Assembly: GCF_006829085.1 (NCBI RefSeq)
Contig: NZ_BJTC01000002.1
Coordinates: 372,001-436,000 of the forward strand
Direction: 5' to 3'
DNA from: Chryseobacterium sp. ON_d1
GTDB lineage: Bacteria > Bacteroidota > Bacteroidia > Flavobacteriales > Weeksellaceae
DNA: 64,000 nucleotides
Position numbers and translations under genes: made by a program. The notes under the pieces are model-generated. The model searched no databases, was not told where the DNA came from, and saw only the letters and a program-made list of their open reading frames with translations. Positions 50,214-59,817 of the stretch are shown here, piece by piece. The first letter of the stretch is position 1; each line of letters begins with the position of its first letter.

Positions 50214-51890
50214 TTAATTTAAGGTGTGTAAGTAACGGTATGAAAAATCACCAAATGTTTCCTCTGTAAGTCTTTTCTGTACATAAATCCCAAAAAGTTC
50301 ATCCAGCGTGGTCAGAATTTCTTCCTCACCAATGTTTTCTTTAAATTTTGTATTCAGTCGCATTCCTAAACGGTCTCCACCGATGTGAAGATTATATTTC
50401 CCATAAGCTGTACCTACAAATCCGATTTCAGCATTCGGAGATCTTCCGCATCCGTTGGGACAGCCGGTCATACGGATCGTGATATCTTCTTCCAGCAGTC
50501 CATATTTTTCAAGAATAGGTTCTATTTTTGTGACCAGAGAAGGCAGATAGCGCTGGGCTTCAGCAAGTGCCAGTGAACAGGTATTTAAAGCCACACAGGC
50601 AACAGAGTTTTTGCGTAATGCGCTGGCTCCGTCTGTCTCATCCGAAATTCTGTATTCTTTTAAAATATATTCAATTTCCGGTTTATCCTTTTCCTCAATA
50701 TCCGCCAGAATAAGGTTCTGGTTACAGGTAAAACGGAAATTAGCTTTTCCTGACTGTGCAATTTTCAACAATCCTGATTTTAAAGGATATTCCGCAGTGT
50801 TAAGGATTCTTCCATGCTCTACAAATACTGTATAAAACCATTTTCCTTCATGATTCTGGATCCAGCCGTAGCGGTCCTTTCTTTGTGTAAACTTAAATTC
50901 GCGCGCTGGTTCAAAGCTGAATCCTGTTCTCTTTTCTACTTCCGCTCTGTACTGATCGATACCTAATTTATCAATCGTGTATTTTAATCTTGATAATTTT
51001 CGGTCGCTCCTGTTTCCGAAGTCTCTTTGTACTGTGATGATTTCGTAGACCGCCTTCAGTACTTTTTCTTCGGTATCCACAAATCCAAGGATGGATGCAA
51101 GACGTGCGTATGTGGCATCATTTCCGTGGGTTGCACCTAATCCTCCGCCTGCAGCAATATTATAACCTACAATTTTATCATTTTCGATAATCGCAATCAA
51201 GGCGATATCATTAATGAATACGTCTACATCGTTATTGGGAGGCACAGCAATTCCTATTTTCAGCTTTCTGGGAAGATATCTGTCCTGATACAATGGATCT
51301 TCCTCTGCTTTGCGGTCTACCAGAAGTTCATCATCAATCCAGATATCATAATAAGCTTTGGTTTTCGGAAGGCACATTTCACTGATTTTTCCCGCCAGTT
51401 CGTAAGCTTCCTGCTGTAAAGGGGATTCTGAAGGATTCGCTGTGCAGGTTACGTTTCTGTTGACATCTCCACAAGCGGCAATAGAGTCCAGGTGCTGCAG
51501 ATTGAAACTCTGAATGGTGGGTCTTAACTGAGATTTTAAGATACCATGCAGCTGAATCGTTTGTCTTGTCGTTACCTTAATAGTTCCTGTGGAATAATCT
51601 TCAGCGGTTTCATTCAATCCTACCCATTGCTCCGGAGTTAAAAAGCCACCGGGAAGCCTTAGGCGGATCATGTAAGAATACAGCCACTCCAGTTTTTTGG
51701 AGACACGCTCTTCCCTTCGGTCTCTGTCGTCCTGTTGGTACATTCCGTGAAATTTAATCAGAGTCTGATCATCTTCCCTTATGGCTCCGGTAAAGTTATC
51801 AGCAAGGCTCTCTTTTAAAGATCCTCTGAGCCCGTTACTGCTGGTTTTAATCCTTTCTACCGGTGAAAGGTTTTCTTTATCATTGTTCAT
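50214..51890 (-). CDS. cysI: assimilatory sulfite reductase, hemoprotein subunit
   Basis: A 558-residue protein at normal length. The siroheme/4Fe-4S Cys ligands are present as CVALNTC (C-x5-C) and CPNGC (C-x3-C, in TGCPNGCGRSPNAEIG). The ferredoxin-like half-domains and RQTIQLHG substrate-site segment are in place. It reduces sulfite to sulfide with electrons from CysJ in the cytoplasm. It follows cysJ by 35 bp in the cys operon, and siroheme comes from CobA and the fusion protein downstream. Confidence 0.96.
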   Translation of the reverse strand: MNNDKENLSPVERIKTSSNGLRGSLKESLADNFTGAIREDDQTLIKFHGMYQQDDRDRREERVSKKLEWLYSYMIRLRLPGGFLTPEQWVGLNETAEDYSTGTIKVTTRQTIQLHGILKSQLRPTIQSFNLQHLDSIAACGDVNRNVTCTANPSESPLQQEAYELAGKISEMCLPKTKAYYDIWIDDELLVDRKAEEDPLYQDRYLPRKLKIGIAVPPNNDVDVFINDIALIAIIENDKIVGYNIAAGGGLGATHGNDATYARLASILGFVDTEEKVLKAVYEIITVQRDFGNRSDRKLSRLKYTIDKLGIDQYRAEVEKRTGFSFEPAREFKFTQRKDRYGWIQNHEGKWFYTVFVEHGRILNTAEYPLKSGLLKIAQSGKANFRFTCNQNLILADIEEKDKPEIEYILKEYRISDETDGASALRKNSVACVALNTCSLALAEAQRYLPSLVTKIEPILEKYGLLEEDITIRMTGCPNGCGRSPNAEIGFVGTAYGKYNLHIGGDRLGMRLNTKFKENIGEEEILTTLDELFGIYVQKRLTEETFGDFSYRYLHTLN

Positions 51891-51925
51891 AACTTGTTTC
51901 CTTTAATTTTTACGAGTACTTCTTT

Positions 51926-53644
51926 TTAATAGACATCTTTGGCATATCGGCCGCTCAGTTCCATTTCTTCGAGGTAAACTACAGCGTCTTCTTTGCTGCG
52001 TTTTCCTTCATTTTGTATAATGGTGAGAAGCGTTTGTTCTACATCACGGGCCATTGGTTCTTTAGCACCGCATACATACACAGATGCTCCGCCTTCAAGC
52101 CAGTAAAATACTTCCTGAGCTTTTTGTTCCAGCCTGTGTTGAACGTATACTTTTTCAGCTGTATCTCTTGAAAAGGCAAGATCCAGATGCGTCAGACTGC
52201 CTGTTTTAAGAAAATCCTGAAGTTCTGCCTGATATAGAAAGTCTGATACAAAGTTTCTGTCCCCGAAAAACAGCCAGTTTCTACCTTCTGCTCCTGTGGC
52301 ATCTCGTTCCCAAAGAAATGATCTGAAAGGTGCTATTCCTGTTCCCGGACCGATCATGATGATATCTTTATCCGCTTCCGGAAGTTTGAAATGTCCTGCA
52401 TCCTGAATATAAAATTCTACTTCTTCTCCTTCTTTGAATTCGCTTAGAAAACCACTGCATAATCCGTTATGTTTCTGATGATCAATAAAGAATTCTGATT
52501 TAGCTACCGTAATATGGATTTCGGTATTGCCATGAGCTTCCACAGAGGATGAAATGGAATACAGACGGGGTGCCTGAGCGGTTAATATCTGTATGATTTC
52601 TTCAAATTCATCGGCATTTTTTACAGGATAAATCCTAAGCAAATCAAGAAGGCTTAATCTTACTTCCGGAATGGAATGTCCTGTTATTTTTGCATACTGA
52701 GCAACAACTGATTTCAGTAAATAACTGATGTTGAGTTTTTTATGTAACAGTTCTTCAACGGAAGCTGTAATCTTCGGTGTTTCTACCTGTTTTTGAGGAT
52801 CAATCCCGGTCAGCGTAATAATTTCACTGACTATTTCTTTAGCATTGAAAGGGATTACTCCCAACGCAGCACCTGGTTGATAATGAAGTGCTTCTTCTGT
52901 TTCAATTTCAATATGATACGTTTCTTTTTCAGAGGTAATGTCATTCAGATTGATGATGGCAGACACTTTTCCTTTATATTTCTTTCTTCCGGAAGAAACC
53001 TTGGGTACTGTAACATTTTTTTGACTTTGATCTGCATTTTTACTGACTGTTTCAAATACATGTTCTATCCATTGGGAAGCCTCCTGTTCAAAATCTATAT
53101 CACACTTTTTCAATGGAATAATGCGCTGAGCACCCAATATTTCAAAGCGTGAGTCTACATCTTCCCCCGTTTTACAGAACAGAGGGTAACTACTGTCTCC
53201 CAATGCCAGTACCCCATATTTCAGTCTGCTGAGATCAATTTCATTTTCATAGATATAATCATAGAACTTTTTGGCAAGAGCAGGCGGTTCGCCTTCTCCC
53301 TGGGTGCTGATCACGACAAAGAAGAACTCCTCTTTTGCAAGATCTTTAGGCTTGTATTGGGAAAGGTCTGTCAGTTTTACCTGAAGTCCTTTTTTCTTCA
53401 CGATACCTGCAAGGGCTGTAGCGAGTTTTTTACTGTTTCCGGTTTCCGTACCGTAAGCCAGCGTTATTTTCTTTACCGCATTCTGTGTAGTACTAGTCGT
53501 TTCCTGTGGTGGAAGAACGGCTGTAAGTGATGATCCTCCTGCAATTCCGGCCAGATATCCGCTTGCCCAGATGGCTTCATCTCTGGAGAGTTCTCCGGAT
53601 ATTTGTTTTAAGACGTTTAATTTAGTTTCAGACAGCATATTCAA
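51926..53644 (-). CDS. cysJ: assimilatory sulfite reductase, flavoprotein subunit
   Basis: A 572-residue flavoprotein. Flavodoxin-like FMN domain at ~70-205 (LAYGTETGNSKKLA, STQGEGEPP, LGDSSYPLFC), FAD domain with RLYSISSS near residue 360, and NADP domain with GPGTGIAPFRSFLWER, DRNFVSDFLY and a C-terminal GRYAKDVY with the aromatic Tyr. It passes electrons from NADPH to CysI. The start overlaps cobA by 17 bp (or 11 bp if the second Met at 53638 is used). Confidence 0.95.
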   Translation of the reverse strand: MNMLSETKLNVLKQISGELSRDEAIWASGYLAGIAGGSSLTAVLPPQETTSTTQNAVKKITLAYGTETGNSKKLATALAGIVKKKGLQVKLTDLSQYKPKDLAKEEFFFVVISTQGEGEPPALAKKFYDYIYENEIDLSRLKYGVLALGDSSYPLFCKTGEDVDSRFEILGAQRIIPLKKCDIDFEQEASQWIEHVFETVSKNADQSQKNVTVPKVSSGRKKYKGKVSAIINLNDITSEKETYHIEIETEEALHYQPGAALGVIPFNAKEIVSEIITLTGIDPQKQVETPKITASVEELLHKKLNISYLLKSVVAQYAKITGHSIPEVRLSLLDLLRIYPVKNADEFEEIIQILTAQAPRLYSISSSVEAHGNTEIHITVAKSEFFIDHQKHNGLCSGFLSEFKEGEEVEFYIQDAGHFKLPEADKDIIMIGPGTGIAPFRSFLWERDATGAEGRNWLFFGDRNFVSDFLYQAELQDFLKTGSLTHLDLAFSRDTAEKVYVQHRLEQKAQEVFYWLEGGASVYVCGAKEPMARDVEQTLLTIIQNEGKRSKEDAVVYLEEMELSGRYAKDVY

Positions 53645-54473
53645 AGAAATTTTGAGTGGCAGGGATCAGACTTCCGTTTTCCACTGATTTAAAATAAAGA
53701 CCTTCCTGTTCAGCATTTTCAAGCCATGAAAATGCTTCGTGGAGATTCACAATTTTACCGACAATCACCAATGAAGGGGAAGCAAAGTTTTTGTCTCCGA
53801 ATTTTTCATTAAATTCATCAAATGATGAGGTGTACACCTTTTGGAAAGGGGTTGTAGCCTGTTCAATGACTGCAATTTTTTTATCACTTGAGATCTGAAG
53901 TTCTTTCAGCTTTTCCACAAGAGGAGTAAGATTTCCTTTAGACATATAGAAAACAAGGGTATCATCCGTTAAAGCAAGCTCTTTCCAATATTCTTCACTT
54001 ACGATTTCTGATTTATAATAGGTCAGAAAACGAACGGAAGTGGAATATCCTCTGGCTGTTAAAGGCATTCCTGCGAATGCTGCTGCTCCTAAAGCGGCTG
54101 TAATTCCCGGAATGATTTCGTAAGGGATATTATTCTGCTTTAAAGCCTGCAGTTCGTCAAGAATATTGGAAAATATGGAAACGTCTCCCCCTTTCAGCCT
54201 TACAATGGTTTTATTCTGACGCGCATATTCCACCATCAGCGTATTGATATGAGATTGGGGTGTAGAAGCATTTTTACTGCATTCTTTTCCTACATAGATG
54301 ATTTCTGTATCTTCATTAACATAGGTTTCCAGGATTTCCGGACTCACAAGGCGGTCACATAAGATGATGTCTGCCTCTGCAATTGCTTTTACAGCTTTTA
54401 CAGTGATCAGTTCAGGGTTACCAGGTCCTGCACCGATAAGGTAAACCTTTGGTGATTTTATATTTGTTTTCAT
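53628..54473 (-). CDS. cobA: uroporphyrinogen-III C-methyltransferase
   Basis: A 281-residue SAM-dependent methylase (SUMT). It has the start motif YLIGAGPGNPELITVKA, VRLKGGDVSIF near residue 100, and the PLTARGYSTSVRF region, with SAM-binding residues in VFYMSKGNL. It makes precorrin-2, which the Met8-like domain of the fusion protein converts to siroheme for CysI. Its gene overlaps cysJ and starts 23 bp after cysK. Confidence 0.94.
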   Translation of the reverse strand: MKTNIKSPKVYLIGAGPGNPELITVKAVKAIAEADIILCDRLVSPEILETYVNEDTEIIYVGKECSKNASTPQSHINTLMVEYARQNKTIVRLKGGDVSIFSNILDELQALKQNNIPYEIIPGITAALGAAAFAGMPLTARGYSTSVRFLTYYKSEIVSEEYWKELALTDDTLVFYMSKGNLTPLVEKLKELQISSDKKIAVIEQATTPFQKVYTSSFDEFNEKFGDKNFASPSLVIVGKIVNLHEAFSWLENAEQEGLYFKSVENGSLIPATQNFFEYAV

Positions 54474-54496
54474 TGAAGTAGGTGTTAATTAAGGAA

Positions 54497-55408
54497 TTAG
54501 AAAAGCCCCTCTACCGACAGATATCTTTCTCCAGTATCGTAATTGATGGTAAGGATTTTAGCGTTAGGTGGTATTTCCGGTAAATGTTTGGCGATGGCTG
54601 CTAAAGCGGCTCCTGTGGAAACTCCGACAAAAAGACCTTCTTTTTTAGCTGCGTTAAGGGCATATTCATAAGCTTCTTCTTTGCCTACTGTAATCACTCC
54701 GTCTAATAGGGTAATATCCAGGATAGAAGGCACAAAGCCGGCTCCTAATCCCTGTAATGGATGTGGTGCAGGACTTCCTCCGCTCAGTACAGGAGATAAT
54801 TCCGGTTCTACAGCAATAACTTTCACATGAGGAAATTTATCTTTAACCACTTTTGCTATTCCGGTGATATGTCCTCCGGTTCCTACTCCGGTAATGATAT
54901 AATCAAGTCCCTCAGGAAAGTCTTTTAAAATTTCCTGAGCAGTGGTTTCTACATGTACTTTTACATTGGCAGGATTGTCAAACTGTCTCGGAATCCATGA
55001 ATTGGGCGTTTCTTCAGCAAGCTCATTGGCTTTTTCAATAGCACCTTTCATTCCTTTTTCTCTTGGGGTAAGCACAAATTCTGCTCCGTACGCTTCCATG
55101 ATTTTACGGCGTTCTATACTCATGCTTTCAGGCATAACAAGGATTAGCTTATACCCTTTTACGGCAGCGGCCAGAGCGAGTCCTATCCCTGTATTACCGC
55201 TGGTAGGCTCTATAATGATGCTGTCTTTATTTAATAATCCTTTTGCTTCTGCATCTTCAATCATCGCCAGTCCGATTCTGTCTTTAATGCTTCCGCCGGG
55301 ATTGCTTTTTTCAAGTTTGATCCAGATTTCATGATCTGAATCGAAGAGTTTGTTGATTTTCACGACGGGTGTATTTCCAATCGTTTCTAATGCATTCTGA
55401 AATTTCAT
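54497..55408 (-). CDS. cysK: cysteine synthase (O-acetylserine sulfhydrylase)
   Basis: A 303-residue PLP enzyme at normal length. The PLP Lys lies in [11 protein letters not shown] (near residue 42), the substrate loop in [12 protein letters not shown], the phosphate loop in [11 protein letters not shown], and the C-terminal [11 protein letters not shown]. It joins sulfide and O-acetylserine to give cysteine. It is followed upstream by the serine acetyltransferase gene, 30 bp away, and the two enzymes often form a complex. Confidence 0.95.
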   Translation of the reverse strand: MKFQNALETIGNTPVVKINKLFDSDHEIWIKLEKSNPGGSIKDRIGLAMIEDAEAKGLLNKDSIIIEPTSGNTGIGLALAAAVKGYKLILVMPESMSIERRKIMEAYGAEFVLTPREKGMKGAIEKANELAEETPNSWIPRQFDNPANVKVHVETTAQEILKDFPEGLDYIITGVGTGGHITGIAKVVKDKFPHVKVIAVEPELSPVLSGGSPAPHPLQGLGAGFVPSILDITLLDGVITVGKEEAYEYALNAAKKEGLFVGVSTGAALAAIAKHLPEIPPNAKILTINYDTGERYLSVEGLF

Positions 55409-55438
55409 ATCAATGTACTTTTTATTTTTGTTTTTTTC

Positions 55439-56269
55439 TTAAATCACAAAGGTTAATGATTCTGGTAATGAAGTATTATCCTTTATTTTTATTTCGCTTT
55501 TGTGGTAGACCAGAGAATTAGCAGGAACATCTTGTGTTACCCACACATTTCCTCCGATAATGCTCTCTCTGCCTATGGTAGTCTCACCTCCCAGAATGGT
55601 TGCTCCTGAATAGATAATGACATCATCTTCAATATTCGGATGTCTTTTCTGATGGGCTTTTTCTTTGGAAACATTCAATGCTCCGAGGGTTACTCCCTGA
55701 TAGATCTTGACATTATTCCCGATAACCGTAGTCTCTCCAATCACAATTCCTGTTCCGTGGTCAATGAAGAAAGACTTTCCTATAGTGGCTCCCGGATGAA
55801 TGTCAATTCCGGTTTTGCTGTGGGCATATTCTGAAATGACCCGTGGTAATATTTTCACCTTCTGAGTCCAAAGCTGGTGTGAAATACGGTAGACATAGGT
55901 GGCAAAAAAGCCGGGATATGCCAGGTATACTTCTTCCAGAGAGTCTGCGGCAGGATCAAATTCCAAAATAGATTTTGCATCCAGTACCAACTGATTATAT
56001 AACTCCGGTAACGCCTCAAAAAACTGACTGACCTGTTTTTCTGTAAGGCCTTTGTCTCCTGTTACTGTATTGATCAAATCAGAAAGTGTTTCCTGCAGAC
56101 CCTCAAAATTTATTTTCAGCTGATCTTCAGTATTGTCATTCTGAGGAAGGAAAAGTGTTTCATACAAATCCTTCACCCATTTTTTGGTCTTTATTTTATC
56201 AAAGAATCCATGAATATTATTTTGTTTGGTCTGATGAATTCTTTCTATTAATTGATCGGAAATTGCCAT
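55439..56269 (-). CDS. cysE: serine O-acetyltransferase (EpsC-like)
   Basis: A 276-residue protein. The N-terminal ~120 residues are helical, and the C-terminal half has the left-handed beta-helix of hexapeptide transferases: GIDIHPGATIGKSFFIDHG, GIVIGETTVIGNNVKIYQG, then DDVIIYSGATILGGETTIG. The catalytic His/Asp are in FIDHGTG. The longer N-terminus matches the EpsC subtype. It makes O-acetylserine for CysK. It ends 4 bp before cysN. Confidence 0.93.
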   Translation of the reverse strand: MAISDQLIERIHQTKQNNIHGFFDKIKTKKWVKDLYETLFLPQNDNTEDQLKINFEGLQETLSDLINTVTGDKGLTEKQVSQFFEALPELYNQLVLDAKSILEFDPAADSLEEVYLAYPGFFATYVYRISHQLWTQKVKILPRVISEYAHSKTGIDIHPGATIGKSFFIDHGTGIVIGETTVIGNNVKIYQGVTLGALNVSKEKAHQKRHPNIEDDVIIYSGATILGGETTIGRESIIGGNVWVTQDVPANSLVYHKSEIKIKDNTSLPESLTFVI

Positions 56270-56273
56270 TTTT

Positions 56274-57512
56274 CTATTGAATTATACAGGCCGCTACCGT
56301 TGAATTGGACGTTTCATCCACCAAAATGGCTGAGCCCGTTGTTTTATTATGGGTAAAGCTGTCATAGACCAAAGGCTGTGCCGTGCGGAGGGTAACTTTT
56401 ACAATTTCATTCAGTTTAATTTCTCCATCCGCCTGTTCTTTTACAAGGGTATTAACGTTGATCTTATAGTCTATCTCTTTTACCACTGCTTTTACAAGTC
56501 TGCTGTTCTGCTGCAGAAGGTATTTGTTTCCCGGCTGCAAAGGTTTCTGATCAAGCCAGCATAATAAAATTTCAAGGTCTTTTTCAACGGCCGGAACCTG
56601 TTCTTCTGTGGCAAAAATATCTCCCCTGCTGATATCTACATCATGAGCAAGATGGATCACTGCAGGCTGTCCTTCAAAAGCTTCCTCTTTTTCAATCCCG
56701 TTGATCTCAATCTTCGTGATTTCTGTGGTCAGATCTGCAGGAAGAATATGGATTTTGTCTCCTTTTGATAATTTTCCGCTTAATATCTGTCCGGCATATC
56801 CTCTGTAATCATGCAGCTCTTCCGTCTGAGGGCGGATGACATACTGGACCTGAAAACGGTTTCCGTTATTTTTTTCTTCATTCAGTGTTACCTCTTCAAG
56901 GTATTCCAGAAGAGAATTTCCTTTGTACCAGTCTGTTCTTGAAGATTTTGAAACGATATTATCTCCTTTTAATGCAGAGATCGGAAAATAACTTACGTCA
57001 TTCAGCCCCAGATTTTCTGCAATTTTTGCATATTCTGATTTAATGTTTTCAAAAGCTTCTTCCGAATAATCTACCATATCCATTTTGTTGATGGCTACAG
57101 CAACTTTTTTCAACTGTAATAAAGAAGCAATGATAGAATGTCTTCTGGTCTGCTCAATCACTCCTTTTCGGGCATCGATCAGAATGACCATCAGATCAGA
57201 ATTGGATGCTCCTGTGATCATATTACGGGTATACTGCACGTGCCCTGGGGCATCAGCAATGATAAATTTTCTTTTTGCGGTTGAGAAATAGCGGTAGGCA
57301 ACATCAATGGTGATTCCCTGTTCTCTTTCTGCACGCAATCCGTCTGTTAAAAGAGCAAGATCTACCCCGTCTTCATTTTTGTTTTTAGAATGTTTTTCGA
57401 GGACTTCCAACTGGTCCTGTAAAATGCTTTTGCTATCGTAAAGCAGTCTGCCGATAAGGGTACTTTTACCGTCATCCACGCTTCCTGCTGTTATAAATCT
57501 TAATATATCCAT
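56274..57512 (-). CDS. cysN: sulfate adenylyltransferase subunit 1 (GTPase)
   Basis: A 412-residue EF-Tu-like GTPase. It has GSVDDGKSTLIGRLLYD (P-loop), the TIDVAYRYF switch I, DAPGHVQYTRNM switch II, and NKMDMVDY for guanine recognition, followed by domains 2 and 3 to ~410. The C-terminal APS kinase fusion found in some NodQ/CysNC proteins is absent. With CysD it makes APS from sulfate and ATP. A heptamer repeat array lies between it and cysD. Confidence 0.95.
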   Translation of the reverse strand: MDILRFITAGSVDDGKSTLIGRLLYDSKSILQDQLEVLEKHSKNKNEDGVDLALLTDGLRAEREQGITIDVAYRYFSTAKRKFIIADAPGHVQYTRNMITGASNSDLMVILIDARKGVIEQTRRHSIIASLLQLKKVAVAINKMDMVDYSEEAFENIKSEYAKIAENLGLNDVSYFPISALKGDNIVSKSSRTDWYKGNSLLEYLEEVTLNEEKNNGNRFQVQYVIRPQTEELHDYRGYAGQILSGKLSKGDKIHILPADLTTEITKIEINGIEKEEAFEGQPAVIHLAHDVDISRGDIFATEEQVPAVEKDLEILLCWLDQKPLQPGNKYLLQQNSRLVKAVVKEIDYKINVNTLVKEQADGEIKLNEIVKVTLRTAQPLVYDSFTHNKTTGSAILVDETSNSTVAACIIQ

Positions 57513-57525
57513 CCGAATTTTAATT

Positions 57526-57603
57526 ATAAATGATAAGTGATAAATTATGAATGATAATTGATGAAATACTTTGTGTAATCATTAATCAATTATTTTTTAT
57601 CAT
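57526..57603. repeat. heptamer-built repeat array, AT-type
   Basis: Six 7-nt units read ATAAATG, ATAAGTG, ATAAATT, ATGAATG, ATAATTG, ATGAAAT (57526-57567), then, after a short gap, inverted units TAATCAT, TAATCAA, TTATTTT, TTATCAT (57576-57603). It fills the cysD-cysN gap up to the cysD stop codon. The same seven-base period occurs in the GC-type array at 42172-42278. Confidence 0.6.
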
Positions 57604-57606
57604 TGA

Positions 57607-58515
57607 TTAAAAGTAGCCTCCTTTTTTTCTGTCCTCCATAGCGGCTTCTGTTACCCTGTCGTCAATCCTGGTTTCGCCACGCTCTGAGATTCTGGTGGCT
57701 ACGATTTCTTCGATAACGGCATCTATGGTAACGGCTTCAGATTCTACGGCAGCGGTGCATGTCATATCTCCTACAGTACGGTAACGGATTTTTCTGGTAG
57801 TGATAATATCCTCCGGCTCCAGCACTACATGTGAGGAATTGGCAAGCCACTGCCCATTGAAGTCGATTACTTCTCTTTCATGCGAAAAATAGATGGAAGG
57901 CAGTGCTATTTTTTCTCTGCGGATATAATTCCAGATATCCAGCTCGGTCCAGTTGCTTATCGGGAAAACTCTTACATTTTCTCCTTTATGAATTTTTCCA
58001 TTAAAAATATTCCACAACTCCGGACGCTGAAGTTTAGGATCCCACTGCCCGAATTCATCACGAACGGAGAAGATTCTTTCTTTCGCACGGGCTTTTTCCT
58101 CATCTCTTCTGGCTCCCCCAATGCAGGCATCGAACTCAAATTCTTCAATGGTATCCAGAAGTGTATAGGTTTGCAGCCAGTTTCTGCTTGGGAATTTACC
58201 TTTGGCTTCAGTCAGTTTTTTACTTTTTATAGTGTCTTCCACTTTCCTTACCACCAGATTCACATCCAACTGCTGTACCAGCTGATCACGGAAATCCAGA
58301 ACTTCCGGAAAGTTGTGCCCTGTATCAACATGAACAAAGGTAAACGGGATTTTCCCATGAAAGAACGCTTTTCTCGCCAGATGCGCCAGTACAATACTGT
58401 CCTTTCCTCCACTGAATAACAACGCCGGACGTTCAAACTGGCCTGCGACTTCTCTTAATATATAAATAGATTCAGCTTCTAACTGATCTAAATAGTTTAA
58501 CTGATGTATTGACAT
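57607..58515 (-). CDS. cysD: sulfate adenylyltransferase subunit 2
   Basis: A 302-residue protein from the ATG at 58515 (MSIHQLNYLDQLEAESI); a longer frame from 58551 overlaps the cysH 3' end. It has the PP-loop ALLFSGGKDSIVLAHLA (near residue 30), the TGHNFPEV block, and RRDEEKARAKER. It is the catalytic ATP sulfurylase subunit that pairs with CysN. It starts 11 bp after cysH. Confidence 0.95.
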   Translation of the reverse strand: MSIHQLNYLDQLEAESIYILREVAGQFERPALLFSGGKDSIVLAHLARKAFFHGKIPFTFVHVDTGHNFPEVLDFRDQLVQQLDVNLVVRKVEDTIKSKKLTEAKGKFPSRNWLQTYTLLDTIEEFEFDACIGGARRDEEKARAKERIFSVRDEFGQWDPKLQRPELWNIFNGKIHKGENVRVFPISNWTELDIWNYIRREKIALPSIYFSHEREVIDFNGQWLANSSHVVLEPEDIITTRKIRYRTVGDMTCTAAVESEAVTIDAVIEEIVATRISERGETRIDDRVTEAAMEDRKKGGYF

Positions 58516-58526
58516 TTTTTTCTTTT

Positions 58527-59240
58527 TTATTGATGAATATGCAGACCGCATTCTTTTTTATTGGCATCTTCCCACCACCATCGGCCTGCCCTGAAATCTT
58601 CTCCTTCTTTGATTGCTCTGGTACACGGTTCACATCCTATGCTTACAAATCCTTTCTTGTGAAGATGATTGTAAGGTAAATGATGATCTTTTACATAGGC
58701 TGTCACCTGTTCTGTAGTCCAGTGAAGGATGGGATGAAATTTGATGATCTTGTTATCCGGATCCCATTCCAGCTGAGGCATATGCTGTCTGTTGGGAGAA
58801 TGTTCGGATCTCAGACCTGTAATCCATACTTCATAGCCTTCCAGTGCTTTTCTTAAAGGATGAACCTTTCGGATGGTACAGCATGCTTTCCTTTTTTCCA
58901 CCGATTGGTAGAAAGAATCAGGACCGTTTTCTGTGACAAATTCCCTAAGCTCTTCCGCATCCGGATAATAGGCTTTGATCTTCTTTTTAAAGAAAGCTTT
59001 CGTAGAGGTCCAGGTTTCATAGGTCTGTTCAAAAAGTCTTCCCGTATCCAGGGTGAAAATTTCAATATTTAAATCTTTTATCAGATGAGTGATAACCTGA
59101 TCCTCGTAACTGAAACTGGTGGAAAAGATCAACTTATCCGGGAATTTTTCAGCCAGTAATTGCAGTCCATTAGTTTGAAAAGAAGCTTCATCAGCCTCTT
59201 TTACAAGTTTTTCGAATTCATTTTTCAGACTGTTTTCCAT
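58527..59240 (-). CDS. cysH: phosphoadenylyl/adenylyl-sulfate reductase, iron-sulfur type
   Basis: A 237-residue PAPS/APS reductase. It has LIFSTSFSYEDQVI at the nucleotide loop, FTLDTGRLF, KACCTIRKVHPL and the C-terminal GCEPCTRAI, followed by ECGLHIH with the redox Cys. The two extra Cys pairs (CC and CxxC) are the ligands of the 4Fe-4S cluster in APS-type reductases. With no CysC in the cluster, direct reduction of APS is likely. It is the first structural gene of the operon, 83 bp after the Rrf2 gene, with a promoter and inverted repeat in between. Confidence 0.94.
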   Translation of the reverse strand: MENSLKNEFEKLVKEADEASFQTNGLQLLAEKFPDKLIFSTSFSYEDQVITHLIKDLNIEIFTLDTGRLFEQTYETWTSTKAFFKKKIKAYYPDAEELREFVTENGPDSFYQSVEKRKACCTIRKVHPLRKALEGYEVWITGLRSEHSPNRQHMPQLEWDPDNKIIKFHPILHWTTEQVTAYVKDHHLPYNHLHKKGFVSIGCEPCTRAIKEGEDFRAGRWWWEDANKKECGLHIHQ

Positions 59241-59263
59241 TTTGAATTGAGATTTAAGTCTTG

Positions 59264-59309
59264 CAAATATATATAAAATTCTATAACTCCTATCAAAATA
59301 GTAGAATTT
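59264..59309 (-). promoter_or_regulatory. cysH-operon promoter with nested inverted repeats
   Basis: On the minus strand the -7 box TATATTTG is 59271-59264 and a TTTG at 59297-59294 lies 22 bp upstream. The TTTG sits in the loop of CTAT-TTTG-ATAG, and an outer perfect 8-bp repeat AAATTCTA/TAGAATTT (59276-59283, 59302-59309) covers the spacer. This fits repressor binding, most likely by the Rrf2 protein encoded next door. Confidence 0.55.
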
Positions 59310-59323
59310 AAATAAAAAAAATT

Positions 59324-59740
59324 TTATTCTTTATTGATGAACTTGGTCAAGGTAGCTTCCATCATACTTTTTCTGGTCTTTTCACGAACGATCATCAGTT
59401 CTTTTCTGAGGTAGCATACTGCTTCATCTACACAATCATCACAGGCTTCGTAAAAGTTTAAAGAAACACAAGGGGTAAGAGCAATAGGGCCATCGAAAAT
59501 ACGGTAAATATCTGCTAATGAAACTTCATCGGGTGATTTCAGTAAATAGTAACCCCCTACTTTGCCCTGTTTACTGTTGACAAGTTTAACTCTTTTGAGT
59601 TCAAGAAGGATTTGTTCCAGAAATTTCTTAGGGATGTTTTCGTCCTGTGCAATAACAGAAGTTGGCAGAAAGCCCTGGTTATAATTCCTTGCTAATCTGA
59701 CCATTGCTTTAAGCGCATATTTGCAACGTTTCGACATCAT
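59324..59740 (-). CDS. Rrf2-family transcriptional regulator
   Basis: A 138-residue winged-helix regulator: KCKYALKAMVRLARN-like N-terminus (actual RCKYALKAM), the QDENIPKKFLEQILLELK recognition helix region, and SKQGKVGGYYLL wing. Residues ~90-110 hold four Cys (CVSL, EACDDC, VC), which could bind an iron-sulfur cluster as in IscR, or sense thiols as CymR does with its partner. Adjacent to the cys operon it most likely controls it. It starts far enough from the upstream repeat to have its own promoter. Confidence 0.88.
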   Translation of the reverse strand: MMSKRCKYALKAMVRLARNYNQGFLPTSVIAQDENIPKKFLEQILLELKRVKLVNSKQGKVGGYYLLKSPDEVSLADIYRIFDGPIALTPCVSLNFYEACDDCVDEAVCYLRKELMIVREKTRKSMMEATLTKFINKE

Positions 59741-59817
59741 AATTCCTGCAAGTTAGGATAAATTATTGTATAAATGAAATGTTTTTATAGTGAAGAAGCG
59801 CGAAATGGATGTGTGTG

